NCBI RefSeq assembly: GCF_041199995.1
Contig: NZ_CP165646.1
Span: forward strand, 2,046,001 to 2,110,000
DNA length: 64,000 bases
Source of the DNA: Leptotrichia sp. HSP-342
Lineage (GTDB): Bacteria; Fusobacteriota; Fusobacteriia; Fusobacteriales; Leptotrichiaceae
Reading direction: 5' to 3'
The position numbers and the translations under genes are program-made. Positions 37,501 through 46,467 of the stretch are shown in pieces. The first letter of the stretch is position 1. The number at the start of each line of letters is the position of its first letter. Below the pieces are notes generated by a model, which was not told the DNA's origin, ran no database searches, and worked only from the letters and a program-made list of their open reading frames with translations.

Positions 37501-38213
37501 GCCAATTTCTGCTTCGTACTTAGCTCAAAGTCCACAAATCCCTGTGCAAGCGGACCTAAATCATAATCAAATCCCATTATTCCAAAAAAGCCCCTATCAC
37601 TGTCCATTCCAATATATGGAAATAATGTTGCTCTTTGAGTAGAAGGTTTTAGGGACGTCACATAATATGGTAGCTTAAGCCATGTCTTTCCTCCTGCGAA
37701 GATTCCAATATTTCTCGCAATAGCCTTTCTGTTGGGATATATTTCCAGCTCTTCTGCATTTATCTTGTAACTTGGATTTTCGTATGGACTCGTTGTAAAC
37801 CATCCATTTTTTATAAAAACTGCCTTATTTCCCTCAGCTAGAGTCTCCTCGCCACCATAACGTAATTTTAGCTTAGCATCATAACTTTCTGAATTAAATA
37901 TCTTAGCTAATTTTGTATCCATATCAAAAATAAGGTTATCAGCTTTTATAATTTGAGAACCTTGAGTAAATTCAACATTTCCAGATCCTGAGAGAATATT
38001 TTTGTTAGCAATCTTTTTCAGTCTATCTGCATTTATTGTAAAATCTCCATATTTTACGGTAACATTACCTTCGGTATTTATTTCTTCTGTTTCCAGATTT
38101 ATTGTAGATTTTTGTGTTTCCAGTTCTATTACTTCTCCTGCAGCATCCAGTCTTCCGAGAAGTATTATACAAAACAGCAAAATAAACAATCTTTTATATC
38201 TCATTTTTTTCAT
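34533..38213 (-). CDS. lptD: LptD/OstA-like outer-membrane assembly protein
   Basis: Large outer-membrane protein, 1226 residues. A signal peptide (KRLFILLFCIILLGRLDAA) leads to an N-terminal OstA/LptA-like beta-jellyroll (about 25-140: INTEGNVTVKYGDFTINADR; LSGSGNVEFTQGSQIIKADN) and then a long C-terminal beta-barrel ending in an aromatic-rich strand (SLKFGITPFPEK ... FEFGAGL). In other diderms LptD inserts lipopolysaccharide into the outer leaflet. It is about 1.5 times the size of the proteobacterial protein. A Lys/Glu/Asn/Ser-rich segment (about 935-1035) interrupts the barrel and lacks strand pattern. No lptE gene is adjacent. Confidence 0.85.
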   Translation of the reverse strand: MKKMRYKRLFILLFCIILLGRLDAAGEVIELETQKSTINLETEEINTEGNVTVKYGDFTINADRLKKIANKNILSGSGNVEFTQGSQIIKADNLIFDMDTKLAKIFNSESYDAKLKLRYGGEETLAEGNKAVFIKNGWFTTSPYENPSYKINAEELEIYPNRKAIARNIGIFAGGKTWLKLPYYVTSLKPSTQRATLFPYIGMDSDRGFFGIMGFDYDLGPLAQGFVDFELSTKQKLAIKFSNDYAFWGNNSGNIFINRFVVPIGNHHKEWDFKWNHKVKNTPKKEKEDRKFYDVGYGIWDLNYQNITTNLMYAVNGNDLKDDYTEFVDKYKQIGFWNLNINQELGQNGELNAKYYWTQDKHALKALTEINDQIMDADNLDPRRTDVDLYKSIKYTNGNNNVAITVDNEDFRDINPGYVGDLNSYRKKRNYEIDFRGPKIKFDYFDSDKDEYGELLGMRDRGDDKTIHWVQNVAYDKREEWGLTFGNYYPFRESDFFGYQPRTRYQNLTNTLYFGVQVKKVDIRKKEYEYDYTRDNENYNTLFLNPLTTDESRIYKVYQDNETIRRPKKIIYEKYRLQKFNVGNDRIDIPFKNSYIGYNMAFENRDYSSLGVPEFVNGRKVEDLDSQTGYRVARDSSGEIIRQSPSIRIFTLDTRLFTTFFDNTSKKNNKYDVKVTNDATVTFQKTTAGSATYNGFDVVEVPTNALGLRNDFNYHIGNVTFNYNLTMRDDRHFKDNWLKNRYVRNYFKADIANKRFVSFDFANNEEYEFENFKAIRDFNREIQYGYLSDAGDNFLYRFEEKNKQLFPHNTSLGWNQKVYKESMKERTFGINYNEWGFEYTNLVNKANDIYGDNPNFGYPALKLKTNYHRLGFVYDTSKMKNKKFESDHYFRINFGFGKKIYRDLNNTPVNIIDDRYIRGNDYTTIGFLYRYENNAQPKFAVDIEKKEKTKENKIIESENHIKDINLVKNSNTQEFSINNANKSSIDKIVVNSDDRLFLSREEEEAYKSYVEEENYRQNKFSLNDFNTKLQNLRSHKKYFQIGMDMQIDGSDAANPSGMKGFDKVNDLSFKIEAGYLEKMFIRYAFIMERPDRIYRNNPTRNSTFDFRKHELEGKYMFSRDPDKPWWVGGKLQYVQNGAQKASDPEIYESSWYAKKVNKLTLGMATLSHRFENIEWEIGAGMKWDKPNNKKLGYYPVVSLKFGITPFPEKNAQFKYSGKGFEFGAGL

Positions 38214-38389
38214 TTTTTCAACAACCTTTTATATTTAATTATTGCTTGCTAAATTATATCACACTTTTATTCTTATAACAATTTATTTTAGGAAAGTATC
38301 ACATCCATTAGTTTTTTAGTAATTTTAAACAAAACTACTCACTAAATACAAAAGTTATGATTGTTTTGCAAAGCTTTAAATACATGTAA

Positions 38390-38881
38390 TTAAATAATCC
38401 AAAAATCAAAATCTTCGCTTATCTTGTCATATTTCTTGTCTTTACCTAATATATCTGCAAATTCCTTGAAATCTTCCCCTTTTTTTCTCAAATATTCTTC
38501 ATTTCCAACAACTTCTTCTATTTTTTCCGAAATTCCGTGCCATGCTTTGTAAATATTAGGCATTATTTTAAGTCCTTCTTCCGTTATTTTTGTAAATGAA
38601 TTCTTTCCAGATTTTTTTCTTTCTACATATCCTTTTGAAACAAGCTTGTCAACAAATCTTGTAACTGTTGAAGGTGCTATGGCAAGTGCTTCTGAAATTT
38701 GATTTACTGTAAGTCCATTTTCCTCTTCTTTCAAAATAATCATAAGAAAGCCATGTGTTGGATAAATATCCAATTTTTCGAATGATTCTTCCGCTATTTT
38801 GTTTACCATTCTAAACATTTTTGAAATTGTAAAATAAATACATTTTTGAATTTCCATCTTTCCATTGTTAATCATAAACAT
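38390..38881 (-). CDS. MarR-family transcriptional regulator
   Basis: Cytoplasmic winged-helix regulator of about 163 residues. The DNA-binding region reads GLTVNQISEALAIAPSTVTR, then FVDKLVSKGYVERKKSG (about 55-95), the MarR recognition helix and wing. The C-terminal helices form the dimer interface. The start at ATG 38881 is placed after AAGGA at normal spacing; a GTG two codons earlier would abut that site. It starts 25 bases after the AI-2E-family transporter gene on the same strand, so the two are probably one operon, and the regulator may control the transporter. Confidence 0.87.
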   Translation of the reverse strand: MFMINNGKMEIQKCIYFTISKMFRMVNKIAEESFEKLDIYPTHGFLMIILKEEENGLTVNQISEALAIAPSTVTRFVDKLVSKGYVERKKSGKNSFTKITEEGLKIMPNIYKAWHGISEKIEEVVGNEEYLRKKGEDFKEFADILGKDKKYDKISEDFDFWII

Positions 38882-38905
38882 AATCACATCCTTATTTTTA
38901 CTTTT

Positions 38906-40108
38906 TTATTTGTTTTTTTCCATATATTTTTCCCAATAGAATAGCCATGTCAATTTAACTATGATATACACAGGAATAGCAATGAATGCTCCCCCGATCC
39001 CAAATAACGCTCCTCCAATAAGAACTACCAAAAGTGTCGTAATTGGGTGCATTTTTACAGATTTTCCTGTCAGCCAGGGTTTTACTATATTCGCCTCTAT
39101 TGTCTGAACAATCGTAATTAGTACTACTATCAGAATTACCAGCTTAAACGACTTTGTAAAAGCATACAATATTGCTGGAATAAGCCCAATAAACGGTCCA
39201 ATAAACGGTATTACATTTCCAAACCCTACAATTATCGAAAAAAGCATACTATAATCCATTTTTAGAAAGTAAAATATAACAAATGACACAACTCCGACTA
39301 TCATACTGTCAAGTGCCGTTACAAGAATGTATTTTCCAATAGTTTCATCCATATGCTTTATAAGGACTATCATGTCCTCCCTGTTCATATTACGTAAAAT
39401 TCGTTTTACCCCATTTTCAATATTATCATAGCTGAAAATCAGCATTATAGTAAAAATAGGCGTCATAAATAATAAACTAAATGTACTGCTTATCAACGAA
39501 AAGCTTGAGCTTACAACTGTTATGGCATTAGATACAATTGCATCCTTAGAACTCATAAGCGAACTTCGTAAATCAATATTATTGCTTTCAAGAAAACCAA
39601 AAAAGTTGTTTTGCAGTTTTTCCTGATTTTTTAATAAAAAGTCTATAAGACTTGATATTTGTTTTGTAATTATTGGCACAATCGTCAAAACTATATAAAG
39701 AAAAACTATAAAAAATACTGATAATACTATTAAAATCGCAGTAGTTCGATTTAACTTGTATTTTTCTTTTTTATTTTTACTGGAAAGTTCATTGAACAAT
39801 TTCATTTTTTTACTTCTTTCTTCATTGTCCACACCCATTTTTTCAATTTTTTCGAGCTCATCCAGTTTACTATTCTTTATAAAATTTTCATTTTTATCTT
39901 TTTTACTAATCATATCAATAAAAGGCATTAGACAGTACACTATTACAAACGACAAAATAAAGGGAAAAATGGTACTTGTAACCATTCGTATTGATTTTGC
40001 AAAATTATCATAAACCTTAAAAAACAATAAAAGTGCCCAAAGTGATAAAACCACAACAATTAGTACATTTCTTAGTTTTAATAATTTTTCTTCATCATAA
40101 AACTTCAT
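38906..40108 (-). CDS. AI-2E family transporter (YtqI/PerM-like permease)
   Basis: Inner-membrane protein of the AI-2E/PerM family, 400 residues. Two N-terminal helices precede a Lys/Glu-rich cytoplasmic stretch (about 65-120), two more helices follow, and the C-terminal core has GFGNVIPFIGPFIGLIPAIL, IVKPWLTGKSVKMHP and LVVLIGGALFGIGGAFIAIP, the family signature. Despite the name, most members are not shown to carry AI-2; some are Na+/H+ antiporters. The charged insertion between helices is longer than usual. Operon with the MarR-type gene. Confidence 0.9.
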   Translation of the reverse strand: MKFYDEEKLLKLRNVLIVVVLSLWALLLFFKVYDNFAKSIRMVTSTIFPFILSFVIVYCLMPFIDMISKKDKNENFIKNSKLDELEKIEKMGVDNEERSKKMKLFNELSSKNKKEKYKLNRTTAILIVLSVFFIVFLYIVLTIVPIITKQISSLIDFLLKNQEKLQNNFFGFLESNNIDLRSSLMSSKDAIVSNAITVVSSSFSLISSTFSLLFMTPIFTIMLIFSYDNIENGVKRILRNMNREDMIVLIKHMDETIGKYILVTALDSMIVGVVSFVIFYFLKMDYSMLFSIIVGFGNVIPFIGPFIGLIPAILYAFTKSFKLVILIVVLITIVQTIEANIVKPWLTGKSVKMHPITTLLVVLIGGALFGIGGAFIAIPVYIIVKLTWLFYWEKYMEKNK

Positions 40109-40135
40109 TTGTTCTTCCTTTCTATTCGTTAATAT

Positions 40136-41461
40136 TTATCCAAAGGACTTGTCACTTTTCTTATTAAACACAATATCAATCGGACACCCTTCAAATCCAA
40201 AATATTCTCTTAATTTATTCTCAATATATCTTTGATAAGAAAAATGTATTAATTCTGGATTGTTCGCAAAAAATGCAAATTTTGGCGGTGCCTGACTTAC
40301 CTGTGTCGCATAATTTATTTTTACTGCCCGCCCTTTTCTTGTAGGTACTGGATTCTGTGCTATCATTTCTGCCAAGATCTGATTCAATAGTCCAGTTGAT
40401 ATCTTTTTATGGTATTCTTCATTGATAAATTTAGCCTGTTCTAGTATATTCAACGTCCTTTTCCCAGTCAATGCCGAAATTGTAACAATTGGAGCATAAT
40501 CTAAAAATGCTAAGTCTGCTTTTATCAAAGCCGTAAATTCCTTCACACTGTTGTTATCCTTTTCAATCAAATCCCATTTGTTTACTGCAATAATAATCGG
40601 CTTTCTCTCCTCATAGATCATCCCTGCAATTCTTTTATCCTGATCTGTCAAAAGTTCTGTTGCATCTAGCATCAACACACACACATCTGCCCTTTTTATA
40701 GCTTTTATTGCACGTAACACACTGTAATATTCAATGTCATCTTCCACTTTGGATTTTCTACGGATTCCCGCTGTATCAATTAATGTATAAGTTTCTCCGT
40801 TATATCTCAAACTCGAGTCAATCGAATCTCTAGTCGTTCCGGCAATATCACTTACAATCGAACGTTCTTCATTTAAAAGCTTATTTACAAGTGAAGATTT
40901 TCCAGCATTTGGTCTTCCAAGAATTGCAATATTAAGTCCTTCTTCTGTCCTTTTTATTTTCTTATTCTCAAATTTATTAATTACAGCATCAAGCAAATCT
41001 CCCAAATTAGTCTTATGCTCCCCAGAAATTCCAATAACTTCTTCAAATCCTAGTCCATAAAATTCAAAAATATTTTCCTGGTCACGCATATAATTGTCAA
41101 TCTTGTTTACAGCTACAACAACCTTTTTATCCTGCCTTCTAAGCACAGTTGCCACATCCTCGTCAAGCCCAGTAATCCCAGCTTTTCCATCTACCAGAAA
41201 TATAATTACATCCGCCTCGTCAATTGCAACCTGTGCCTGCTGCTTAATTTTCCCCATCATAAAGTCTTCTGTACGTGGCTCAAGCCCTCCAGTATCTACC
41301 AAGATGAACTCTTTTCCGCTCCACTCCATCTCACGATAAAGCCTGTCTCTAGTAACTCCTGGCTCATCCTTCACGATAGACAGCCTGTCACCTACCAGCT
41401 TATTAAATAACGTTGATTTCCCCACATTAGGTCTACCAACAATCGCTACTGTATGTTTCAT
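40136..41461 (-). CDS. der: Ribosome-biogenesis GTPase Der (EngA)
   Basis: Double GTPase essential for 50S subunit maturation, about 441 residues. Two G domains in tandem: GRPNVGKSTLFNKLVG with DTGGLEPRT and NKID, then GRPNAGKSSLVNKLL with DTAGIRRKS and NKWD. The C-terminal KH-like domain ends in FEGCPIDIVFNKKSDK. The start is ATG 41461, which has GGAGG at proper spacing; a TTG four codons earlier would lie on that site. It sits upstream of the AI-2E-family gene in the minus-strand block. Confidence 0.97.
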   Translation of the reverse strand: MKHTVAIVGRPNVGKSTLFNKLVGDRLSIVKDEPGVTRDRLYREMEWSGKEFILVDTGGLEPRTEDFMMGKIKQQAQVAIDEADVIIFLVDGKAGITGLDEDVATVLRRQDKKVVVAVNKIDNYMRDQENIFEFYGLGFEEVIGISGEHKTNLGDLLDAVINKFENKKIKRTEEGLNIAILGRPNAGKSSLVNKLLNEERSIVSDIAGTTRDSIDSSLRYNGETYTLIDTAGIRRKSKVEDDIEYYSVLRAIKAIKRADVCVLMLDATELLTDQDKRIAGMIYEERKPIIIAVNKWDLIEKDNNSVKEFTALIKADLAFLDYAPIVTISALTGKRTLNILEQAKFINEEYHKKISTGLLNQILAEMIAQNPVPTRKGRAVKINYATQVSQAPPKFAFFANNPELIHFSYQRYIENKLREYFGFEGCPIDIVFNKKSDKSFG

Positions 41462-41653
41462 ATTTTCCTCCAATTTTCTATTTATTTTTTCCCTTTAAAT
41501 TATTAATTCAATTTTATTTAATTTTCCTAACTTTTATCAATCTCCTCTCAAATATATTCAAATAATTTTAGAAAAATTTGAATATACAATATATTTTATC
41601 ATATTTTTTGTATTTTTATTAGTCTTTTTAGCTAAAATCCTTTAAAACTTATA

Positions 41654-41687
41654 AAAAATCACAGCTAACTTAATAACTGTGATTTTT
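41654..41687 (-). terminator. Terminator after the DUF212 gene
   Basis: AAAAATCACAG (41654-41664) pairs with CTGTGATTTTT (41677-41687), with T runs on either strand. It ends the rnj-yhbY-DUF212 transcript. Confidence 0.85.
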
Positions 41688-41700
41688 ACATTAAAAATAT

Positions 41701-42162
41701 TTAGCCCAATATATAGCCCTTAAATAAAAGTCCTACGACAACTCCTAGTACACTTCCCCAAAATACTTCTATTGGAGTATGTCCCAGCAACTCCTTAAAT
41801 TTTTCATTGATTATTTCTATTCCTTCGTGATGTTCAATTGCTTCTATAAGTGTATTCAAAGCTTTCGCATGTTTTCCAGCTTGCTGACGTACTCCTGTCG
41901 CATCATACAGGACAATTCCAGCAAATACCATGGAAATTGCAAATTCAATGGAATTAAGTCCCTTTAGTAAAGATACACCTGTTACAAGAGAAACAACTGT
42001 TGAAGCATGAGAACTCGGCATACCACCAGTCTGGATAAGCCTTGTCCATTGTGGTTTCTGTCCCTTGAACACAGGAAAAAAAACTTTATAGAACTGTGCC
42101 GAAAAGCATGAAATCGCCGCAACATCAAGAAGCCTATTTCCAAACAGTATTCCTCCACTCAT
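41701..42162 (-). CDS. Divergent PAP2-family (DUF212/YuiD) membrane protein
   Basis: Small membrane protein, 153 residues, of the DUF212/YuiD family. It keeps the family phrase SGGMPSSHAS in the form TGGMPSSHASTVVSLVTGVS and AIVLYDATGVRQQAGKHAKAL in a near form (VLYDATGVRQQAGKHAK), plus a C-terminal GHTPIEVFWGSVLGV. It resembles part of the PAP2 phosphatase superfamily; catalytic activity has not been settled. It follows yhbY by 25 bases and is the last gene before a strong terminator. Confidence 0.93.
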   Translation of the reverse strand: MSGGILFGNRLLDVAAISCFSAQFYKVFFPVFKGQKPQWTRLIQTGGMPSSHASTVVSLVTGVSLLKGLNSIEFAISMVFAGIVLYDATGVRQQAGKHAKALNTLIEAIEHHEGIEIINEKFKELLGHTPIEVFWGSVLGVVVGLLFKGYILG

Positions 42163-42187
42163 TTATTTTTTCCTCTCTGTTTTCTTT

Positions 42188-42523
42188 CTATTTTTTAGTC
42201 TTATTTTTTTTAAACTCATTAAATTCAGGAGTAACTTTTGCATCCTTTTTATTTTTAGGCTTAAAAAATATCAGTACTTTTCCTATTTTATCTACAAAAA
42301 CTGATTTTGTTTTCTGAGCAATTTCATCTCCCATTTCCCTGTCAAATTCAATCGATGAATTTTGCAATATTTTTACTTTTATCAATTCTCTTTTTTTCAC
42401 AACTTCTGCAATTGACTTTAGTACATTTTCATCAATTCCATCCTTTCCAATTCTTACAATTGGATCCAAGTTATGTGCCAATTTCTTTAAAAAAGCTCTC
42501 TCTTTACTTGAAAGCTGTATCAT
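42188..42523 (-). CDS. yhbY: YhbY-type CRM-domain RNA-binding protein
   Basis: A small protein (111 residues) with a CRM RNA-binding domain, associated with pre-50S ribosome particles. The N-terminus AFLKKLAHNLDPIVRIGKDG and the core LIKVKILQNS are typical. A charged C-terminal tail (KKNKKDAKVTPEFNEFKKNK) extends past the usual end. Its ATG lies one base after the rnj stop codon, and its GGAGG is inside the end of rnj, so the two are translationally coupled. Confidence 0.92.
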   Translation of the reverse strand: MIQLSSKERAFLKKLAHNLDPIVRIGKDGIDENVLKSIAEVVKKRELIKVKILQNSSIEFDREMGDEIAQKTKSVFVDKIGKVLIFFKPKNKKDAKVTPEFNEFKKNKTKK

Positions 42524-42524
42524 T

Positions 42525-44396
42525 CTAAACCTCCATTATAATTGGTAAAATAATAGGCTCTCTATCTGTTTCTTTATTTAGGAACTCTCCTATTTTCGCT
42601 CTTATTCTCTGTTTAATCTTACCAATCTCTTTTATTCCTTCATTTTCCATGCTGCTAAGTTCCATCTTAATCAGCTCTTTTGTTTCTGATAATAAGCTTT
42701 CTGCATCTTTATTATACACAAAACCACGTGTTACAAGCTCAACTTGTTTATTAAACTTACCATTTCTATATTGAGAAATCGAAATAATAACTATTCCGTC
42801 ATCTGCCAGATTTTGTCTATCTTTCAACACAGCATTCCCAATATCCCCAATTCCAAATCCATCGATAAATGTTGCACCACTAGGTACTTTTCCTGCTGTT
42901 CTGAATTTAGTTTTCGACAATTCCAGTTTTGCTCCATTCTCTGATAAAATAACATTTTTTTCAGGTACTCCTACTGCAACTGCCAATTCCTTATGTTTTT
43001 TTATCATTGCATATTCTCCATGTACAGGAAGGAAAAATTTAGGTTTTACTAGATTTAACATAAGTTTCTGTTCTTCCTGGCATCCATGTCCTGATACGTG
43101 TATTCCAATTCCTTTTTCAAATACAACATCTGCATTACGTTTCATAAGCTGATTTATATTTTTTGTTGCCGCTTTTTCATTTCCAGGAATAGGCGTTGCC
43201 GAAATTACAACTGTATCCCCTTCCCTTAGTGAAATATATTTGTGCGTTCCATTTGCAATTCTTGAAAGCGCAGCAAGAGGCTCCCCTTGTGTTCCAGTAC
43301 ACAAAATAAGCACTCTGTCAGCTGGATAAGTTTCAACTTTATCAATATCAATCATTATATCTTTCGGTATTTTTAAATATCCAAGATTTGAACAGATTTC
43401 AAAGATTTTTACCATGCTTCTTCCGTCGATTGCAATTTTTCTTCCATGTTTTAATGCAATATTTACGATTTGCTGTAATCTATGCACATGTGAAGCAAAT
43501 GCAGCTAAAATAATTCTTCCATCAGCCTTTGCAAATTCATCTTTCAAGCTTTCCCCAACTGTTCTTTCTGATGGTGTAAATCCAGGAATTTGTGCATTTG
43601 TACTATCTGATAGCAATAAATCTACACCTTCTTCACCTAACTGAGCCAATCTTCCAAAATCAAATCCTTCTCCATCAACGGGCGTTAAGTCTACCTTAAA
43701 ATCTCCAGAATGTAAAATTGTTGCTGCCGGAGTCTTTATACAAATTGCATAACAGTCTGCAATACTGTGTGTTACACTTATAAATTCAACTGTAAAATAT
43801 TTTGAGACTTTTAAGATTGTTCTCCCACTAATTACTTTTTCTTTCGGTAATTTTGCATCTTTTTTCTCAAATTTTGCTTTTGCAAGAGCAAGTGTTAATC
43901 TTCCACCATACATCGGTATATTTTCTGTCCCTAATTTTTGGTAAAAATAAGGGATTGCTCCTATATGATCTTCATGTCCATGTGTCAAAAGTAAGCCTTT
44001 TATTTTGTGTCTGTTTGATTCTAGATATGAAAAATCTGGAATTATGACATCTATCCCCAAATGCTCATCTTCTGGAAAAGTGAGCCCTGCATCCACTACA
44101 ATAATTTCATCTTTATATTGAAAAGCTGTCATATTTTTTCCAACTTCCTCAATACCTCCAAGTGGAATTACATACATCTTTTCTTCTTTTCCATCCACTT
44201 CCTTGTCTATATGTCTATTCCTGTCGTTTACTCTTGGAATATAACGTATTTCATTTTTTTCATCTAAATGTCTTCGATTCGTGCTTTTTCTTCTAAATCT
44301 TTTCATTCCAGATTTTATTTTATTAATCTCTTCTTTTTTAGAAAAGTTTCTTTTAAAAGTTTGACTTCCGAACTCATTTTTTTCTTTTTCTGACAT
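42525..44396 (-). CDS. rnj: Ribonuclease J
   Basis: Metallo-beta-lactamase/beta-CASP RNase with endo- and 5'-exonuclease activity, central to RNA turnover; 623 residues. The zinc-binding motif HGHEDHIGAIPYF is near residue 138, followed by HSIADCYAI, HSGDFK, DSTNAQ and the beta-CASP block VHVSGHG-like GIHVSGHGCQEEQ and FLPVHGE. A charged, Lys/Arg-rich N-terminal extension of about 60 residues is longer than in the Bacillus enzymes. yhbY follows with a single-base gap. Confidence 0.96.
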   Translation of the reverse strand: MSEKEKNEFGSQTFKRNFSKKEEINKIKSGMKRFRRKSTNRRHLDEKNEIRYIPRVNDRNRHIDKEVDGKEEKMYVIPLGGIEEVGKNMTAFQYKDEIIVVDAGLTFPEDEHLGIDVIIPDFSYLESNRHKIKGLLLTHGHEDHIGAIPYFYQKLGTENIPMYGGRLTLALAKAKFEKKDAKLPKEKVISGRTILKVSKYFTVEFISVTHSIADCYAICIKTPAATILHSGDFKVDLTPVDGEGFDFGRLAQLGEEGVDLLLSDSTNAQIPGFTPSERTVGESLKDEFAKADGRIILAAFASHVHRLQQIVNIALKHGRKIAIDGRSMVKIFEICSNLGYLKIPKDIMIDIDKVETYPADRVLILCTGTQGEPLAALSRIANGTHKYISLREGDTVVISATPIPGNEKAATKNINQLMKRNADVVFEKGIGIHVSGHGCQEEQKLMLNLVKPKFFLPVHGEYAMIKKHKELAVAVGVPEKNVILSENGAKLELSKTKFRTAGKVPSGATFIDGFGIGDIGNAVLKDRQNLADDGIVIISISQYRNGKFNKQVELVTRGFVYNKDAESLLSETKELIKMELSSMENEGIKEIGKIKQRIRAKIGEFLNKETDREPIILPIIMEV

Positions 44397-44422
44397 TTAG
44401 TAAACACCTCCTTATTTTTATT

Positions 44423-46405
44423 TTATCTTTTTACCAAATTTTTATTATTTGCTTGCTGTTTTTTCTTTTCTTCTTCTTGCTTTTTCTGCATTTCTGCTTG
44501 AGCTTTTTTTATAACGTATTTATCTCTGTATTTCAATATAAATTTAAGAGCCATGTTTCCAGAAGCTACTCCTCCATATCCTCCACCTTCAACTATTGAT
44601 ACAAATACAATTTCTGGATTGTCTGACGGAAAATACCCTGCTATCCACGAATGATGATCCTTAAATCCTGAATTCTGTGCTGTACCCGTTTTTGCAGAAA
44701 CTGGATATCCTTCAATTTTTAATAGCTTTACAGTTCCTCCATAACCACTTACAGGTAGTTTTAAGGCATTTTGCAATAATTTTAGATTTTTTGCACTTAC
44801 ATTCAACTTTCTTTGAATTTTTGGCATATTATTTTCAACTTTTCCAGTATAGCTTACAAATCTATCAATAAGTGTGGGTTTTAGCTGAACTCCATTATTT
44901 GCAATTGCCTGATATGCTGAAGCTATCTGTATTGGCGTAACTAGAACATATCCTTGCCCAATTGACATGTTTATCAAATCTCCCGGCAGCCATTTTTGAT
45001 CCTGTTTTTTCTTAAATCTATTTTTCTTCCATTCAGGACTCGGTAAAGTACCGACCATTTCTCCAGGAATATCAATCCCTGTTTTAGCTCCTATTCCAAA
45101 TTCCTTTGCATATTTTACGATATTTTTTACTCCAGCCTTTTGAGAAAATACATAATAATACGTATTTACAGATTGCTCAATAGATTTTGCAAAATTAGTA
45201 ACTCCATTTCCTGATTTATGTGAATCTCTAAAAATAAGATTTCCATATCTGTACTGTCCTGTCGAAGTTACAGTTTCAGTTGGAGAAATTCCAGATTCCA
45301 GTATTCCCATCCCAGTAATCGCCTTGAAAGTTGATCCTGGTGGATAAAGTCCTGCGATACCTTTATTTACAAGAGGTTTTGCCTTTGAATTTACAAGTTC
45401 ATTCCATTGATTGTCAGGTATTCTTGAACTTAAAAGATTTAGACTGATTTCTGGATTACTTACAAATGCAATAATTTTCCCAGTTTTAGCTTCCATTGCG
45501 ATAAATGCTCCACTTTTTCCTTCAAAAGCTTCTGTCATATATTTCTGAAGCTCCATGTCAATAGAAAGATAAATATTTTTTCCTGCAACGCTCTCACTTG
45601 TTTCCACTTGTCTTATAACATTTCCTTTAGCATCAACTTCTACATTTTCTTTCCCGTCCTGCCCCTTCATTTCTTTGTCATAAGAACGTTCCACACCTTT
45701 TTTACCAATTAGGTCGCTATTTCTGTAGCCATCCTTTTTCAGCTGCTCGTATTCCTTTTCACTAATTGGTTTTACATATCCAATAACATGTGAAGCAAGT
45801 GAATCTTCTGGATAAAATCTTTTATTATATTCAACAATATCAATTCTGTCATTATCAATCTTTTCAATTGCTCTTAATGCCACTTGCTTATCCAAATCTT
45901 CAATAACAAGTATCTTTTTATCCGTTCCCATTCTCTGCTGCTTAAAGAATCTATCTATTAAATAATCTACTGGATAAGCTGTTAGCTGGCTTATCTTGTT
46001 TATATCAAATATTGTCTCTCTAATACGTTTAGCAACTGCAGGACGTTCGCTAGAAAGTCTTGCATCAATTTCTTGTACTGTTTTCATATTCTTCACTTCA
46101 TTTAGAAGTGCCAAATCTTTTGGTTCCAGAGTATGAGTATGTGAATGTATCAGTTGGTAACCTGTGGTATTTTTGGCAAGAAGTTTTCCTTCCCTATCAT
46201 AGATTTCTCCACGTGTTGCTTTTATTATATTTGTTCTAATTCTATTTTGTAACGCTTGTTCTGCATATTGTGAAGCATTTAATATCTGCAATGAAAACAG
46301 TTGTATCACCATAATTAAAAAAACTATTCCCACAAGAATGAGAAAGGCGACAAACCGTATGCTTTTTTCTTCTTTATCTAATTCTCTCATAATTTTCCTC
46401 TTCAT
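44423..46405 (-). CDS. mrdA: Penicillin-binding protein 2 (elongation transpeptidase)
   Basis: Inner-membrane class B penicillin-binding protein, 660 residues, cross-linking peptidoglycan in rod elongation. One N-terminal membrane helix (FVAFLILVGIVFLIMVIQLF) is followed by the PBP dimerisation domain (about 55-250) and the transpeptidase domain: PPGSTFKAITG with the catalytic Ser (about 354), SVNTYYY (SxN, about 411) and SAKTGTAQ (KTG, about 571). The C-terminus is Lys/Gln-rich (QKKQEEEKKKQQ). It lies between rnj and rsfS. The related rodA gene is not in the window. Confidence 0.95.
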   Translation of the reverse strand: MKRKIMRELDKEEKSIRFVAFLILVGIVFLIMVIQLFSLQILNASQYAEQALQNRIRTNIIKATRGEIYDREGKLLAKNTTGYQLIHSHTHTLEPKDLALLNEVKNMKTVQEIDARLSSERPAVAKRIRETIFDINKISQLTAYPVDYLIDRFFKQQRMGTDKKILVIEDLDKQVALRAIEKIDNDRIDIVEYNKRFYPEDSLASHVIGYVKPISEKEYEQLKKDGYRNSDLIGKKGVERSYDKEMKGQDGKENVEVDAKGNVIRQVETSESVAGKNIYLSIDMELQKYMTEAFEGKSGAFIAMEAKTGKIIAFVSNPEISLNLLSSRIPDNQWNELVNSKAKPLVNKGIAGLYPPGSTFKAITGMGILESGISPTETVTSTGQYRYGNLIFRDSHKSGNGVTNFAKSIEQSVNTYYYVFSQKAGVKNIVKYAKEFGIGAKTGIDIPGEMVGTLPSPEWKKNRFKKKQDQKWLPGDLINMSIGQGYVLVTPIQIASAYQAIANNGVQLKPTLIDRFVSYTGKVENNMPKIQRKLNVSAKNLKLLQNALKLPVSGYGGTVKLLKIEGYPVSAKTGTAQNSGFKDHHSWIAGYFPSDNPEIVFVSIVEGGGYGGVASGNMALKFILKYRDKYVIKKAQAEMQKKQEEEKKKQQANNKNLVKR

Positions 46406-46467
46406 ATTTTATTGCATTTTTTCCTCAATTAAACACCTTAAAATACACCATTTAAATAAGACTGTGC

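Noticed and set aside
42096..42523. Plus-strand frames opposite yhbY
   Set aside because: Antisense shadows; the minus-strand CRM domain and its coupling to rnj are clear.
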